Shown here piece after piece: positions 39,646 to 52,092 of a stretch of DNA of 64,000 bases. This DNA is from Archilochus colubris. Taxonomy: Eukaryota; Chordata; Aves; Apodiformes; Trochilidae. The position numbers and the translations under genes were made by a program. The DNA lies in contig CM041084.1 in the NCBI GenBank assembly GCA_023079485.1, forward strand, positions 36,343,609 through 36,407,608, given 5' to 3'. Each line of letters opens with the position of its first letter. Positions within the stretch are counted from its first letter, which is position 1. A model generated the notes under the pieces. The model was not told where the DNA came from. It saw only the letters and a list, made by a program, of their open reading frames with translations, and did not search any database.

Positions 39646-41619
39646 AATTCAAATTGGATTCAGACTGTCCTTTGCCTGGCAGAGCTTCAGCTATGCAGCT
39701 TTATTCTTGAAAAGGCCTGTTGTTGGCTTATGCCCAACAAAAGGGAAGGGCCAGCCCTTCTTTAAGCACAGTGATCATTTGTTAGGTTAATACTCTTAGC
39801 ACACACTACTTCAGAGTAAATTAGCCTGCTCATGGCAGGTTGCCATTCTTTGCCCTTTCCTTGGATGCTCTGTCCCTCTTCTAATTCCTTTTTTCCCATT
39901 GGATGCCTAGGTTAACAAACAAATAAGTGGGTGGCAATTTCATGCATAAAAGTAAACTGCAGGCAGTCTATTCCGATCTTTAATTTGATTTTTACTAACA
40001 GTTTGAATTTGCATAATTGCAGCAGGTAAATTGAGGTCAAGTGCTTATGCCGAGAAAACAGTAAACAGCTCTTAACTTCTTGCATTATTTGGTAATTCAT
40101 GGCACTGTGGAACATAAATCAAGAAACTTGGAAAATATGCTTTCAGTTACATTATAAAGGAAGAAAAGCAGGTGTGTAGTTATCACCAAAAGTATTACAA
40201 CATGCTCTTCCCTGCATATGTTCTGTGCAAAACTCTCTGCCTGTTTATTATTTCTGATAAGCTAGCAAAATCTATAAAGTTTAGAGTGTCTGAAAATGTG
40301 ATGTGCTATGTTGAATGCACGAGTCGCTGTTGATAAATGGGAGGAAACGTATGGCTGAGATTATATTTTACATGCTGTTGAGTAACCTTGTTCTTTCAAA
40401 TTGCATTTCAGGTCTAAATTGTAAGCCTCTGAATAAATTTTATTTGCAACATAGGTGCTATTGGCAACCTGCAGTGTAGCAGCAGTGCTATTAGTCCTCA
40501 GTGTCTCAGTTCTGGTATTGTCTTGTAATTTTTTTTCATATTTTGAATTCAGCAAGATGCTCCACAGTAAACAGAGAGGAATGGGAGGAGTGGGCTATTT
40601 ACCTGGAATGTCTATATATTTATATGCAAAAACTCAGATTTCAACACTTGCTTTTGCAGGCAAGGACAGGCAAATATGCAATCTTTTGGAGATGGTGTCT
40701 AGGTATCTCAAATACTCAAGTTCTTAATTAATATAAAATAGAAAGCTCATGTCCTGGAACCAAGGTTAGAATCATCTGCTTTTGTTATTTATATTTTCTT
40801 AAAGAGTGAAAACAAAAAATAAAAAAAACGGACAAACAACCAAAACCCCAAAACTAATCTCTTTCAGACTAGTCAGAGTCTCTAGTTAGCATTTTGCTAA
40901 AATCTTAAGAAATTATTATTATAGGACTTGACTACAAATTTTTCAGCTGCTCCTTCACCTTCCTTTTAAAAACTCTGCTTTCCCAAACTTCATATCCTCA
41001 GCTCATTGGAAGTTCAACCTGCTAAATATGGCTGCTTTTGAACTACTCCAGACTTAATGCTTCAGTGTTTCACAGCTTGCTCTCTGAAGCACCAGTCTGT
41101 ATTAAGGATTACTCTTGTGAGTCAAAGGTTGTAGGAGGTACTAAATTTAAGCACAAATAGGATGCAACACTTCAGTTTCTCTTGTATAGTTTGTTGTTTT
41201 CTGTTGCTTGTATTATTTTTGTAATGTTTCACTAGTTTTATATTCAGAAAAGTTTGGGTGGTTGTCTTGTGATATGTAGAACAGCAACATAACTTTTTAA
41301 AAGCTTAGTAGTCACCAACTGTTTGTAGTACACAGCTTTTTGTCACAACCATGATTGTATGTGTTTCTAAAACACAATAAACTTCCTCTTTCTTGAAGTT
41401 CTCACATTTGGTGATGTCTTCAGCACGTTCTTAGAAATATCTTGGTATTGTCCCTCTCTCTTGTGCATCAACAGGTGTCTTGTGTTTTTAGATCTTTCTT
41501 ATATTGCACTTGCCATCACCTTCTCCTGGCCACTGATGCATACATTTCCATAACTGTAGTATGTGCTCCCCATTAACTTTTTGGAAATATGCATTCGTAT
41601 AATTGTTGGAATTGTCTTG

Positions 41620-41685
41620 TGTTTTTGTTTGTTTGGTTGTGTTTTTTTGTTTGTTTGGGGGGTTTTTTGTGTTGTTTTTTTTTCT
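41620..41685 (+). repeat. T/G-rich low-complexity tract
   Basis: The sequence is made almost wholly of GTTTTT, GTTTG and GGGG blocks. It is one of at least ten similar tracts in the window. Confidence 0.9.
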
Positions 41686-43206
41686 CAAGTTAGGCCCTAA
41701 GTATTTAAACATTTTCTGTCTCATGGTTTTAAAGAAGTCTCCTTGAACTATTAATAAAGCTCTAAACTTAATGAAGGTGTTATGTCATGGAGCCCTCAAG
41801 ACATCATGATGTTTACAGTTTGGAGTTTTTATTGTGTGTGAGGAAGTAGAGTACTAACCTCTTAGGGAATGACGGACTTATTAGATGTCACGGCAACTTG
41901 ACACCCCTAGAAAATTTTAGCTTTTTATTTCCCCCTTTTGTGATGACTTCTGGTGAGTGAAAATTGAGAAATCCTTCACTGTGTACACTGTGTGTTACTG
42001 TCTCCTGATTGCCTGTAGTAGGATTGAGAATATATTCCTTTCTCCTTGACAGTATCCCTACTTAAATGGAATTTGGAGTAGGTCATGGAAAACAATATAA
42101 GGTGAAATGGGACTGTAGCATAGAGGGTACAACATATGTGAATATCCTTCAAATGTTCAGGTTTACCTTAATAACCTGTTGCAGAGCACTTTGACAGAAG
42201 TGAAAATCTGATGGTAGTTTTCTGTTTTTTGAAAGTATTGGAATAGGATTCTTTTATTTTATTTTCCCTGAAGGACCATGCTGTGGCTCATGCTAACTAT
42301 GATACCTAACTACGAGTGTGATACCTGCCAGTCAAATTAAATGGAAAACTCTAAGGGTAAATTTAATTTTGGGGTTGAAAGACATTGAACTGAAAGACAA
42401 GAGAATAATTTTGAAAAACAGAATGTTAGCAGTGGTTATTATTCTATTAAAACTGAATATTTTAAGGACAACAGAAGTGTTTCCCAGTGAAGGTAAAAGC
42501 CCATTGTGCATTTGAATCTCATCAGCAAACTAAGGAACTGATAGTTCTGTGAGATCTTGGAGACTTACAAAGTAATAGTGAGTGTAAGGCAGTCTCTTTT
42601 CCCATGCCACTTCTGAAAACTGAGCTGGCAGTTGTATCAGCTACTATGTAGAAGGTTCCAATACAAGGAGAACTGGACAAATTCATGGTCTCAGTGAAAC
42701 AGTACTGTGTTCTTCAAAGCCAAGGTGGGGCTACTGTGGATAGACTTTATATTGTGCTATAAAACCTATGTGAAAGCATTTTATGAGTTTGGTTTGTTGT
42801 GTTCTTGTTTTGTTTTACTTTTAATTACCTGTCATACAGACAGACCCTATTTGTCCCTCCTGGAGGCTCTCTCCAAGCTGCATGTCCTAAAAAGTGAAAA
42901 TCAGAGTCTTTTTTCCAGAGAAAAGAACAAATAAATGTTAACAGCAAGAAATAAAAACAACAATACTGCAAAGTAGCATCTCTTCCAGAATGTGCAGTGG
43001 CTTTGTAGATTAGGCAGTGCACCTCATTTCTTTTCTCCAGTGTCTTTTTCTCCTGAAAGAACATGGGGAAGGTTTGCCAATGTTGCTACAGGAAGTGAAA
43101 TAATTGTACTATGGATTGTTATCAGGTATTATTTAAAGAGTCTTGGTACCAACCTGAGCAAGTTACTCATACCAGTGTGGAAGCTGCTTGTCTGTCTTTC
43201 CTTCTT

Positions 43207-43282
43207 TGTGTTTGGTGTGGGTGTTTGTGTTGGTGTGTTTTTTGTTTGTTTTGCTTTTGTTCTGGTTTGGTGGGTTTTTTTA
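43207..43282 (+). repeat. T/G-rich low-complexity tract
   Basis: GTGTTTGGTGTGGGTGTTTG-type sequence lies about 400 bases before the CpG island. The Cys/Phe/Val-rich open frames at 42992-43330 and 43111-43497 are produced by it. Confidence 0.9.
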
Positions 43283-43944
43283 ATAGCATCTTTTGTTATT
43301 ATTATTTACACATTAAACCTTCTGAGCTAAGATCTATGTCTCTATTTATCTATTTACTTATTTATTTTTGCCAACAAAAGAGAAATTTTTTTCTTCCAGG
43401 AATTTTTGAGGGAGGAATTTCTAAAAAACAATATGACAAACAAAAAACGACTCTACCCCTTAAACAAATGAACAAAATAGCCTCAACATGCAAATAAGGC
43501 CACACATCTACTCCATCTTCTAGTCTTGTTCTGCAATGAATTATCTACAGAATCACTTGCTATCCATGCCACTAGTGTTTTTCCTTTTAGCAAAGTAATA
43601 TCCCAAGCTCTACCCTGCCATCATGTTACTCGCAACAGAGGGTGGGTGTGATCTATCGTGCTTTAAGCCTAAGAAACTTCTTACGTGCCCAATCTGGGAG
43701 CCCCCAGACAGCAACTGGTCCCTTCGCAGCCCCCGCCCTGTTCCACCACAGGTAGATAAGGTCGCTCTTCCCCTTCTCTCTCCAGCCCCTCCTTCCTCCA
43801 TCTCACGGCTGGTTGCCCCCTCCCCCTTGGCGAGAGAGAAGGGGGTGCATACGCCGCTTGCCGAGGGGGGGGTTCGGACCTCCGGGCGGCGGCTCCGCAC
43901 CCGTGCGCTGGGCTCCGCGGTCGCCCCTCCCGGCAGCCACCGGC

Positions 43945-43953
43945 GGGGGCGGG
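43945..43953 (+). promoter_or_regulatory. GC box (Sp1/KLF-type site) upstream of the KCNH8 start
   Basis: GGGGGCGGG is a full Sp1-type GC box 213 bases before the start codon, at the densest part of the CpG island. A CRE-like half site, TGACGA, follows at 43975-43980. Binding is inferred only from the motifs. Confidence 0.5.
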
Positions 43954-44017
43954 AGAACTCCGCGGTGTCGGGGGTGACGAAAGGGGGGCTCCCGGCGCCG
44001 GAGGCGGCGCGGCGGCA

Positions 44018-44087
44018 TCCCCATCCTCCTCCCCCTCCCATCCTTCCCTCCCTTTCTCCCTCCCTCCGCCTCCTCCCTGCCTTCCCC
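44018..44087 (+). repeat. C/T-rich (polypyrimidine) tract in the KCNH8 promoter/5' leader
   Basis: About 70 bases are almost wholly C and T on the plus strand, interrupted by A at 44023 and 44040 and by G at 44068 and 44079. The tract lies 80-150 bases before the start codon. It may be part of the 5' UTR or core promoter. Such tracts can adopt triplex structures or bind poly-C proteins; neither is shown here. Confidence 0.75.
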
Positions 44088-44165
44088 CGGGCGCCCTCTG
44101 CACTTTCTTCTCGAACCACCCTCGTAGGCAAACTTTGATGGGGAACCTCGCACCAAGCTGGAAAA

Positions 44166-44241
44166 ATGCCGGTTATGAAAGGATTACTGGCACCCCAAAA
44201 CACCTTCCTCGACACCATCGCCACCCGGTTTGACGGCACAC
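44166..44241 (+). CDS. KCNH8: First coding exon of an ELK-family potassium channel, probably KCNH8
   Basis: The start at 44166 has A at -3 and opens [20 protein letters not shown], continuing RFDGT to residue 25. One further base (C, 44241) is followed by the donor GTGAGT at 44242, so the intron is phase 1. The C would pair with a second-exon AC or AT to make the expected histidine. This peptide is the N-terminal cap before the PAS domain of EAG-superfamily channels, which tunes gating of the tetrameric plasma-membrane K+ channel. From memory, KCNH8 and KCNH4 share these 25 residues, KCNH3 differs at positions 3 and 5, and EAG and ERG channels differ more. Symbol choice is inference: the AT-rich desert upstream and an intron of at least 19.7 kb fit KCNH8, whereas KCNH4 usually lies in compact GC-rich DNA. 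The frame runs on past the donor to 44456, but that part is not channel sequence. No other exon of the gene was found. Confidence 0.9.
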
Positions 44242-46194
44242 GTGAGTCCGGGCTGGGGCAGCGGGCGTCGTCTGCGGGCGTCAGGAGAAGGGAATGCATG
44301 GGAGGCACTGTGCATCCCAAGGGAGCCTCCTCTTCCCTCCCCTCCGCCCCCCGGGGGTTTCCTTGGTACCAGAAGCCGGTAATGAGGAGGGGGAGGCGAG
44401 GGAATTCCCAGCTTCTAACGTTCTCCTGTTTGGCTTCTCCACAAATTTACGGGTGAGGAGGGTGTTGGGTGCCCTCTCCTCCAGACTCCCTGAGCAGCGG
44501 TACCTGGAGGGCTGGGGCCAGGGCTAGCCGGGCTGTCGCTGGAGCCAGGATTTCTGCAGGAAAGTTGTGCGATGGGCAGGGTCCGGGGCTTCCCTTCCCG
44601 CCGCGCTCCCCTGGGCAACCAAGAGACTGCGAAAGAAAAGCAGTCTTCAGGGCTTTGTGAAGATGTTGGGGGATTTTCTTGGTTTGTTTGGGGTTTTTTT
44701 GTGTGTGTTTTTCCTTGCTTGCTTCTCAACCCCGCTATTAAACCTGAGAGCTGAATCCCCTTAAGTGAGGCTGAGCACCAGCAGCTGTTGCAGGGAGGGT
44801 GCTGGTGGGAGGGTGACAGGCAGGGCACTCTCTCGGCAGAGCCCTTCAGCGGCGGCGCTGGCAGCGGCGTCCCCCGTGCAGCACCGTGGACAGCGCCCGG
44901 CCCCGGGCGGCTCCCGGAGGGGCTCCGCTCCCCGCCGCCTCCTCCCGCCTCGGCGGCTGCTCCCCGGGCAGGGCGCTGCCTCAGCGCTCGGAGATGCCTC
45001 CCACACGGGAAGTTGGCTTTCTTTCTCTTCTTCACCCCCCTCCCCTCCAAGCCTGTGGTTTTGGAGCTGTTAATCTCTTGAGTTTCGTTTCTTCTCTAAT
45101 GGGGGCTCCCGCCTATGGTAGAAAATAAAAGGTGATAAGAGAGAGCATCTCTGGAACTCCCTTGCGTCTAATTCACTTGGAACAAAATTCATTCATCCCA
45201 AGTGGAGGAAAAGCAAACTCCAGATTTGAGTCACTGTCAGCTGTTCCTTAGCCAAAACCAGTGTAATCTACTGGGTTTGATGTCCTCTTGATTATGTACC
45301 TACTGGCATTTTCTCGATGGCTCAGTTAGCGTGTGATTAAGACAACTGAACTGTAATTATTGTATCAATAAGTTGTAAAATGTCAAAATTATACAGTCAT
45401 TGAGATAAATTGCAGAGAAACACGGAGCTGTGTTAGAATGGCTCTACTAGTGTGAGGCTACATAGCTAATTATTGTTCAGGGCTGTATGTAATTGATACT
45501 TCATTATAAAGCAATCTCTCTTAAGACTACTTAAATGTACCTTTAAATTCCTTTTACTACAGAACTCAAATCCTTTTTTCCCCCCCACCCTCCATCCCTT
45601 TATTTCTGCAAGTCTTATTGGTATTATATACTTCATCCTGAAGCATGCATCTTTAGTAGGAGTTTTGTTGTCATTTGCCAGAAAAGAATTTCTTCCTTGT
45701 TTTGTGCTCATGATCCTTCTCCTTTACAATGGCTTCTTTTTCAAAGCTCACTGCCTGTGAGCTTGTACACACAAACATTTCACAATTTCCATATTCTTCT
45801 TAAGATTCAACGTGACAAGTAATATTAGTGACGAGAGGTTTGTCTTTTATTAAATTAAAATTAGAAAATTGTCTAACTCCCATCTTCTCGGTGATACCAA
45901 CAGACATACATGGTAGAAAGGGTGCTGCTTAGCTGGATTTTATGGACAAATGTGGCTACTTTTTGAAAGCACTGATTCTACTAACCTTCATGGAGTCACT
46001 TGGGCCAATCTTTTCTTAAAAACTAGGGTCTGTTTCTTAGTTTTTTTCCGAGATCTTTAAGTCTAACTACTAATTTACTTTTTTCCTGGGATGTAATTTT
46101 AAAAAATAATGTAATTTGGTATTTAAGTAACTCAAAACAATACAGGACATTGTATTTTATTATGAATAGTGACATGTCTCATTTTTTTATTCTT

Positions 46195-46279
46195 TTTGGT
46201 TTTGAGGGTTTTGGGTTTGTTGTTGGGGTTGGTTTTGGTTTGTTGGGGTTTTTGTTTTTGTTTTTGTTTTTTTTTTTAG
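46195..46279 (+). repeat. T/G-rich low-complexity tract in intron 1
   Basis: Repeated GGTTTTGG, GGGTTT and GTTTTTG blocks end in a run of T. G triplets are spaced in a way that could allow G-quadruplex folding on this strand. Confidence 0.9.
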
Positions 46280-47647
46280 CATTTCTGATTTTGATTTTTA
46301 TATTAACCAGGCCTAATCTAGAAGTCAGCATTGTATGATTATCAGTACGTGAAGTATTCTCAGAAGCTCATAAGGGAAGACACCTTTTTTAACTTCATAA
46401 TCTTTTCATATAATAAAATTAGATGTACCTTTGGAAGAAGGTACTATTCTATGGAAAACTGTTGGGATGATAGAATAATATACCATCTCTTCTAGACCGT
46501 TAGAGTAAAATGAAGAATCAGCCTAATGCTTTCTCAAAAGAAATGTATGTATACTAATGCACCTCTTATCTCAATTTAAAATCTTCAGAAATAGATCATC
46601 TCCTTCGGCTTTGATACATCATATTTTTTCCTTTAAAAATGCTAGGTCTATATATTAAAAATATTGGTGAAGTGACCATTTTTTTTGTTTGTTTGTTTAA
46701 TAAAACAACGTAGTTTTGCAAAATGTGTATATGCATCTGGACATCAAGAAAAACATTAAAGCAATTTTGCTTTTATTTAAATTTTCCAGGTGATATTACT
46801 GAAGTTGGTCAAGTGACTAAAGCTAGAAGTAATATCGATGGCTAATCCTTGCAGGAATCAGTCCCTTGTCTTCCTAGTTTTGCAGGTGATACAGTCTGAA
46901 AAAAATGGAGGGAGCAGTAGCAATACATTGCACCAAACCTGAGGCTTCATTTCATAAATTACTTTGACCTCATGCATGAAGATATTTAAATGTTAAAATA
47001 CAGGTTTGTATTAAAGGGCCTTTTTTTGGCTGTTTTAACATAGTCTGTAGTTGACAGACCTCCTTTCAATTTTAAGCCTCTGGGAAGCATATATTATGTA
47101 GTCATCAGTGATAGACTAATCCACCAATGCATCTTTAATCCAGAAGAGGGATAATTCTAATTCTGGGCAAAAGTGCAAGAAGGGATTCCAGATAATATTA
47201 GAAAATATACTTTGCTTTGCACAGAATTTTACAAAAAAATTCATTCACATAAAAATTTTAATTTTACTAATGCAATGATTCATTTTTAATTAGGAATTTC
47301 AAATCACATTATGAAAAAAAAAAATCATATTCCAAGTAAGCAGAAGTGACAACTATGTGACAGATACTTCAGCTGGTCAGAATTCTTATGGTAGATCTTT
47401 CATATTGCTGTGTGCATGTTACACACAGATATGAAACCAGAGAATGTATGCTAGACAAACAGAATTAAAATAATGTAGAGGTGACCCTTAACTGTGCTTG
47501 AGATCCCAGGGATCTCCTTCTGGAAAATTCCCATTACCTGTGTTGCATATGTGGAATAACAGCTTTAAGGGTTTGCCTGTCTGTGTTTTTATGGCAGAGC
47601 TCTTGGATCTGTTTATCATGGCTTCGCCTTCTTACATCTCTACGTTG

Positions 47648-47708
47648 TTTTGGGGTGGGGTTTTTTGTTGTTGTTTTGGTTTGGGTTTTTTGTTTTGTTT
47701 TTTTTTTC
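47648..47708 (+). repeat. T/G-rich low-complexity tract in intron 1
   Basis: TTTTGGGGTGGGGTTTTTTG followed by TTGTTG and TTTGGG blocks, ending in a T run. Confidence 0.9.
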
Positions 47709-47866
47709 CTGGAATCATAGCTTAACTCGTTGTTTTCTCAAGTGGCTTTTCCCCCCAACAACAGCTAAGCACTGAGTTATCCAAACACTTTTTTTCTTCT
47801 CTATTAGCAACGTGTTTATGGTTATTGCTAATTCTGAAAACCAACATAAACATTTTCAAAGTAGGA

Positions 47867-47968
47867 TTTTGTGGTTTGGGTTTCTGGAGAATTTTTTTGG
47901 TTATTTGTGGTTTTGGTTTTTGGTGGGTTTTTTTGTTTTGTTTTAATTTGTTGGTTTGTTTTTTTTCC
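47867..47968 (+). repeat. T/G-rich low-complexity tract in intron 1
   Basis: About 100 bases of GTGGTTTGGG, GGTTTTTGG and TTTGTTTTG blocks. The Lys/Gln/Pro-rich frames on the minus strand (47722-48048) arise from it. Confidence 0.9.
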
Positions 47969-50900
47969 CAGATTTTCAAGGCAAAAATATGATTGTGTGA
48001 AGTGTGAAAATACTTCAAACATAATCCCATAACTACCCTCCCCTCCAAATATTACGAAATTAAATGTCTGAAGTGAGTTATTTCACTTTAAGCTTTTGAA
48101 TGGAAAATTTGTACATTCTTGCTTCTTATCCCTACTTTGAATCGGAGAACCATTCAGAAATTTTTGCATGGTATAAAATTGTTCTCTTGCATTCTCAGAC
48201 ATATATTAAAAACCCCACATTCTGAATGTACTATATATTTACTGAAATAGATTACTCCACACCAGAGGTGGTAGTTTCTGCAAGTTTATAATATTTTTTT
48301 CTCAGACAGCAAAGCTATAAGAGTTTCAGTAAATAGCCTCATTAGTTTGTCTTAAAAAAAAAAAAAAGAAAATTACAATTTTGTGTGTGGTTATACTACA
48401 AAATGACAGCTGAAGTTCTATAATTATATCTTGTGTCTATCAAATATGATCAGTTTCCAAATTAAGTGTGTACTTCCACATTCTTTTTAACAATCTTACA
48501 TGAACAGTCTAATCTGAAGATCAAGCTGAGTTAATTCTTTCTTGCTCACTGTCAATAGTGATAATTTTTATAGTTTCCTATTTGTGGAACGACTACTTTT
48601 AGATTTGTTTTCTAATTGAAAACTTGCTTTAGTATTAACAAACAGAACTTTGTACCCAGGCAATATTTTTCATAATTTTTTTTTTAAATTCTTCCCAATC
48701 AAATGGATTCTGTTTTCCAGTTGCTTTGGGGTTCCAGTTGGGTTTCCAGTTGCTCAGGGGTGATCAGAAGGTACACGATGAGAACATATAGACTGAAGCA
48801 TATCATACATGGTGTCAGTGTGCTTCTACTGGTATTGTAGAACCAGGTTGTCTTTTTTAAATAATCAGTAGTTGGTACAGAAATAAAAGCCTTTGTGTGC
48901 AGTCATCTTCCTAGTTTGCAGGGGCAGATACTTTGCATTCCTCCCAGTCAGCCCCATCATTTGCTTTTCACTCTCAGAAGTGAACTGGTGAGTTTTATTA
49001 GGCTGAGCCAATGCACTAACACCATCTGTAACTTTGTGGTCAAATTCTGTCTCATTCAGATTGAACCTCACCCTCTCTAGAACAGTCAATGTGCTGCTTA
49101 ATCATAAAATGGTTGTCACAAGAACTTCAAAGGCAGCAAGGTACTTCTTGGCTACTGGTGCTACTCATCTGTTCTGCCTCAAATAGGCTCAAGGAATTGC
49201 AACAGTGTCAGGTTGAGGATGGGTTTTCCAGGAGGAGGAAGCTATTGCTCAGACTCCAGGATCAGAATGGTCCACTTCCCAAGGACAAAAGTCCATTCCC
49301 AATGAATGATGAAAGGCTCAAACTATGGAAAGCATTATCATCATCAAAGAGCCTTCCAGGCTTTGACAGGGGAAAAGACAGTGGAGTGTTAAAACTCTCT
49401 CTCTGAAGACGTGGAGGTGCAGGAAAGGCTCCCTGGAGAGTGTAGGGATGTGGTGAGTCAGCCTAAGGGAGATTTCCCAAGATGTACATATAGTTGGTCT
49501 TCTGCTAGGTAATCTCATCTTGCCCTTTTGCTTATATTCTCAGATAAGTAAATAATGGGATGCTTGGAATCAATAATGTATTTGTCACTGCAGAAGTGTG
49601 CTGTCATCACAGGAAAAAGTCTTTCTTTTTATCAGCTCAGAGCACAGAGGAAGCAAACACTTGGATTTTGGTACTTGACTCTAAGACATGGCCTACAGTA
49701 TGCTGTAGCTATCTCTGAAAAAGGCAAATGTGATTTTGAATATAAATTTAAGGGTCAGATGCTGGAATCCATGCTGTGTAATTGTTTTTTGCTGGAACTG
49801 AGAGGCTAGATTAAAAAATTACTTGAAAAATATTTTCCTATTGTTTCAGCAGAAGTGTTTGGGATGTAGAACCTCATCACTTAAGGTTGTTTTGTTTGAA
49901 TATCTTTGCTTTCTGCAGCCATATTAACTTCTGAGTCTTACTTGAGCTGAATTGGACCTGAAAAATATGGAATTGAAGGGATTCAGAAGCATCTTAAGAC
50001 CACTTTTCTTCACTAATTCTTGAGTTCTGGTCTTCAGAATCTAGTTCAAGGGAAAAAATAGGTGTACAGTTTTTAATATCAGATTGCTGGAAAATTGTAA
50101 TTATTGTGTTTTATCCAGAGAGCAAGTTATTAATAGATGTGAAAAACATCAAATACTGGTGTATTTGAATTGTCAGTTGATGTTCTTTTAATTTTTGGTA
50201 AACAAAATTTAGAGTGATAATCCTGCAGTGCATCTCTTTATAAGGCTGCTTAGTTCATTAAGCACATCACTTTTAAGTCTAAAGTTGAAGGTTGCTTGTA
50301 AATGTGAACTTAGTAACGCACTGATTTCAGAAGTGAACTCCGTTTGAATTCAAGATGAGCATTTGAAATATAAGAGTGGGAAAGAGTCTTTAAAGAAAGG
50401 ATTTTTATTTTTTTTTATGAATAATACAGGAATATTATCCTTCATGTTGTTTCTGGTTAGAATTTTGTATGTGAGTTTAAGAAACCTGATACTCAATCCA
50501 GCAATCAAATCAAATCTGTATATTTGGAGTATCATATATTTAAATGAATATGTACTTTATCAAAGGATTACAGAAGGAACTCTCTAAAGAGTTTCAAACT
50601 CTTAGACAATTATGAGGATTCCCACTAGAAATGTCTGTAAATGTTCTTTTTTTGTTGTTTTCTTTTCCTTCTCCAAATATATGATACTATTATTCCCTGA
50701 TAACATTTTGGTGAGTAAATAAGAAATCTATTTTCAGATTAAACCTACTGATACATTCCGCTTTTCTTTTAGCTTATTTTTAGTCTGTTTATATAGATTG
50801 CGTTTTCAAAGATAGTCCCAGTCTTTGGCTGCAAAATAAATGTGCTCAGAGTGTTGTTCAGAACAACTGAACAAAAAAACCCCATCATAACCACTGCCTC

Positions 50901-51486
50901 AAGCAGATGTAGAAGTGTAAGCAAATCCATGTGCATGAATATATTACAATAAATTAAAAAGGTATGGGTTTACAGAACATTAGCTACTGTTTGTACTATT
51001 CTGATGTAATGCATTTTTGAAAGAAAAGTAACTTGCCAGATGTACCCTGGAAAATGTGAAAACAATAGTGATGCATTTTCATAAGCTACCTTACCTTATC
51101 TTGTGTTAAAGTGTCTAGAAGCAGAGAGCAATCAACGACCAACTTTCTCCCAAAGTAATGCCCACTCAATCTAAAAATAAATACAAACAAAAGAAAAGGG
51201 TGAGGAATAAAGAAATAAACAAAGCATTCTAAAACAGAAAACAGGAGGGAGTCTTCCTCAACAGTTAGAGAAATCTACTTTTGGAGTTAGTCTTGCCAAG
51301 TCCTTCTGGCTCCTTCTGTTTTCTGGGACTGATAATACTATTCAAAGACGTTGCAGCAGGTGTTGTTGTTAAAATACTGTCATATTTGACACTGAACTTC
51401 ACACTAAACATCATTTGAGCATCCCTAAAGCTTAATGCTGGGCTGTCAGTCATTTAAAGGACATCTGAAGATGATTGAGTTATAAA

Positions 51487-51556
51487 GCAATAAAAGTTTA
51501 TAAAATAAAAGCAATAAAGTTTATAAAAAAAAAAAAGCAATAAAGTTTATAAAAAA
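51487..51556 (+). repeat. Three-copy AT-rich tandem repeat
   Basis: Units GCAATAAA(A)GTTTATAAAA start at 51487, 51511 and 51537, a spacing of 24-26 bases. Each contains an incidental AATAAA. Confidence 0.9.
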
Positions 51557-52027
51557 CCTGGTCTTCCCTGTTCATCTGACATTGTTCATGTTAGTATTTA
51601 GATGTATGGTGTTTGGGAGGATCTTAGGCTGTTTTGAGTTGTTATTATACAAATCTGTAATCCCTTTTGAAGAGAAAACAGCTTCTAGTATGTCAGAACT
51701 GAATTCACTTTTTCTCTAGGCATTACTTATGACAGCTATTAGTCCAGGTTCTAGCTCTTAGGACTTTGAATGGTTGGAAGTTACAGGATTTTTTTGCTTT
51801 TCCTTTATCTGGAAGAAAAATTCATCCGGATAAGTGTGAACCTGAAAATATCACTACAGCTCTCTTTTTTGTGCCCTTTTCTTTGTATCTTCTGTCTCTC
51901 TAAGCAGCTTGTTACAATACATGACTAGACATCTTATTCCAAATGTATGAAAGAGAATTCTATGCTGGTCATTTTGTCATTTATTTGGCTTTTAGGATGA
52001 TAGAGTGAATAGCTAAGTTGGTTGTTA

Positions 52028-52092
52028 TGTTTTTTGGTTTGGGGGTTTTTTTTGTTTGTTTTGTTGCTTGGTTTGGATTTGGGTTTTTTTCC
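52028..52092 (+). repeat. T/G-rich low-complexity tract in intron 1
   Basis: TTTTTTGGTTTGGGGGTTTT followed by more TTTG and TTTGGG blocks. Confidence 0.9.

Larger units (their letters stand above)
39646..43606. other. Upstream flank of the KCNH8 promoter, no gene seen
   Basis: AT-rich DNA with an A/C tract at 40809-40854 and T/G tracts at 41620-41685 and 43207-43282. No exon was recognised. Distal promoter or 5' UTR exons of KCNH8 could lie here but cannot be identified from sequence alone. Confidence 0.65.
43690..45060 (+). promoter_or_regulatory. CpG-island promoter around the KCNH8 first exon
   Basis: Base composition changes abruptly from AT-rich to strongly GC-rich near 43690 and returns to AT-rich near 45060. 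CpG dinucleotides are dense, with two peaks: 43850-44020 just upstream of the start codon, and 44830-45000 inside intron 1. I see no convincing TATA box before the ATG, so dispersed initiation is likely, as in most CpG-island promoters. The exact transcription start cannot be read from sequence. Long open frames on both strands here (for example 43610-44320 minus and 44415-45050 minus) are by-products of GC-rich, stop-poor DNA. Confidence 0.85.

Noticed and set aside
43623..44138. 171-codon plus-strand frame ending just before the KCNH8 start
   Set aside because: Could be read as an upstream ORF, but its start probably lies upstream of transcription and its composition merely follows the GC-rich sequence and C/T tract.
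43610..44320. 236-codon open frame on the minus strand across the CpG island
   Set aside because: Gly/Arg/Pro-rich translation in all three frames of stop-poor GC-rich DNA; no domain, and it overlaps the channel exon in antisense.
44242..44456. Continuation of the channel reading frame past exon 1
   Set aside because: Sequence after residue 25 does not resemble the PAS domain and a consensus GTGAGT donor precedes it, so it is intron.
44415..45050. 211-codon open frame on the minus strand in intron 1
   Set aside because: Same CpG-island artefact; several overlapping frames on both strands are equally open.
49089..49406. 105-codon plus-strand frame with charged C-terminal half
   Set aside because: No recognised protein; not the missing KCNH8 exon 2, whose PAS sequence I would expect to recognise.
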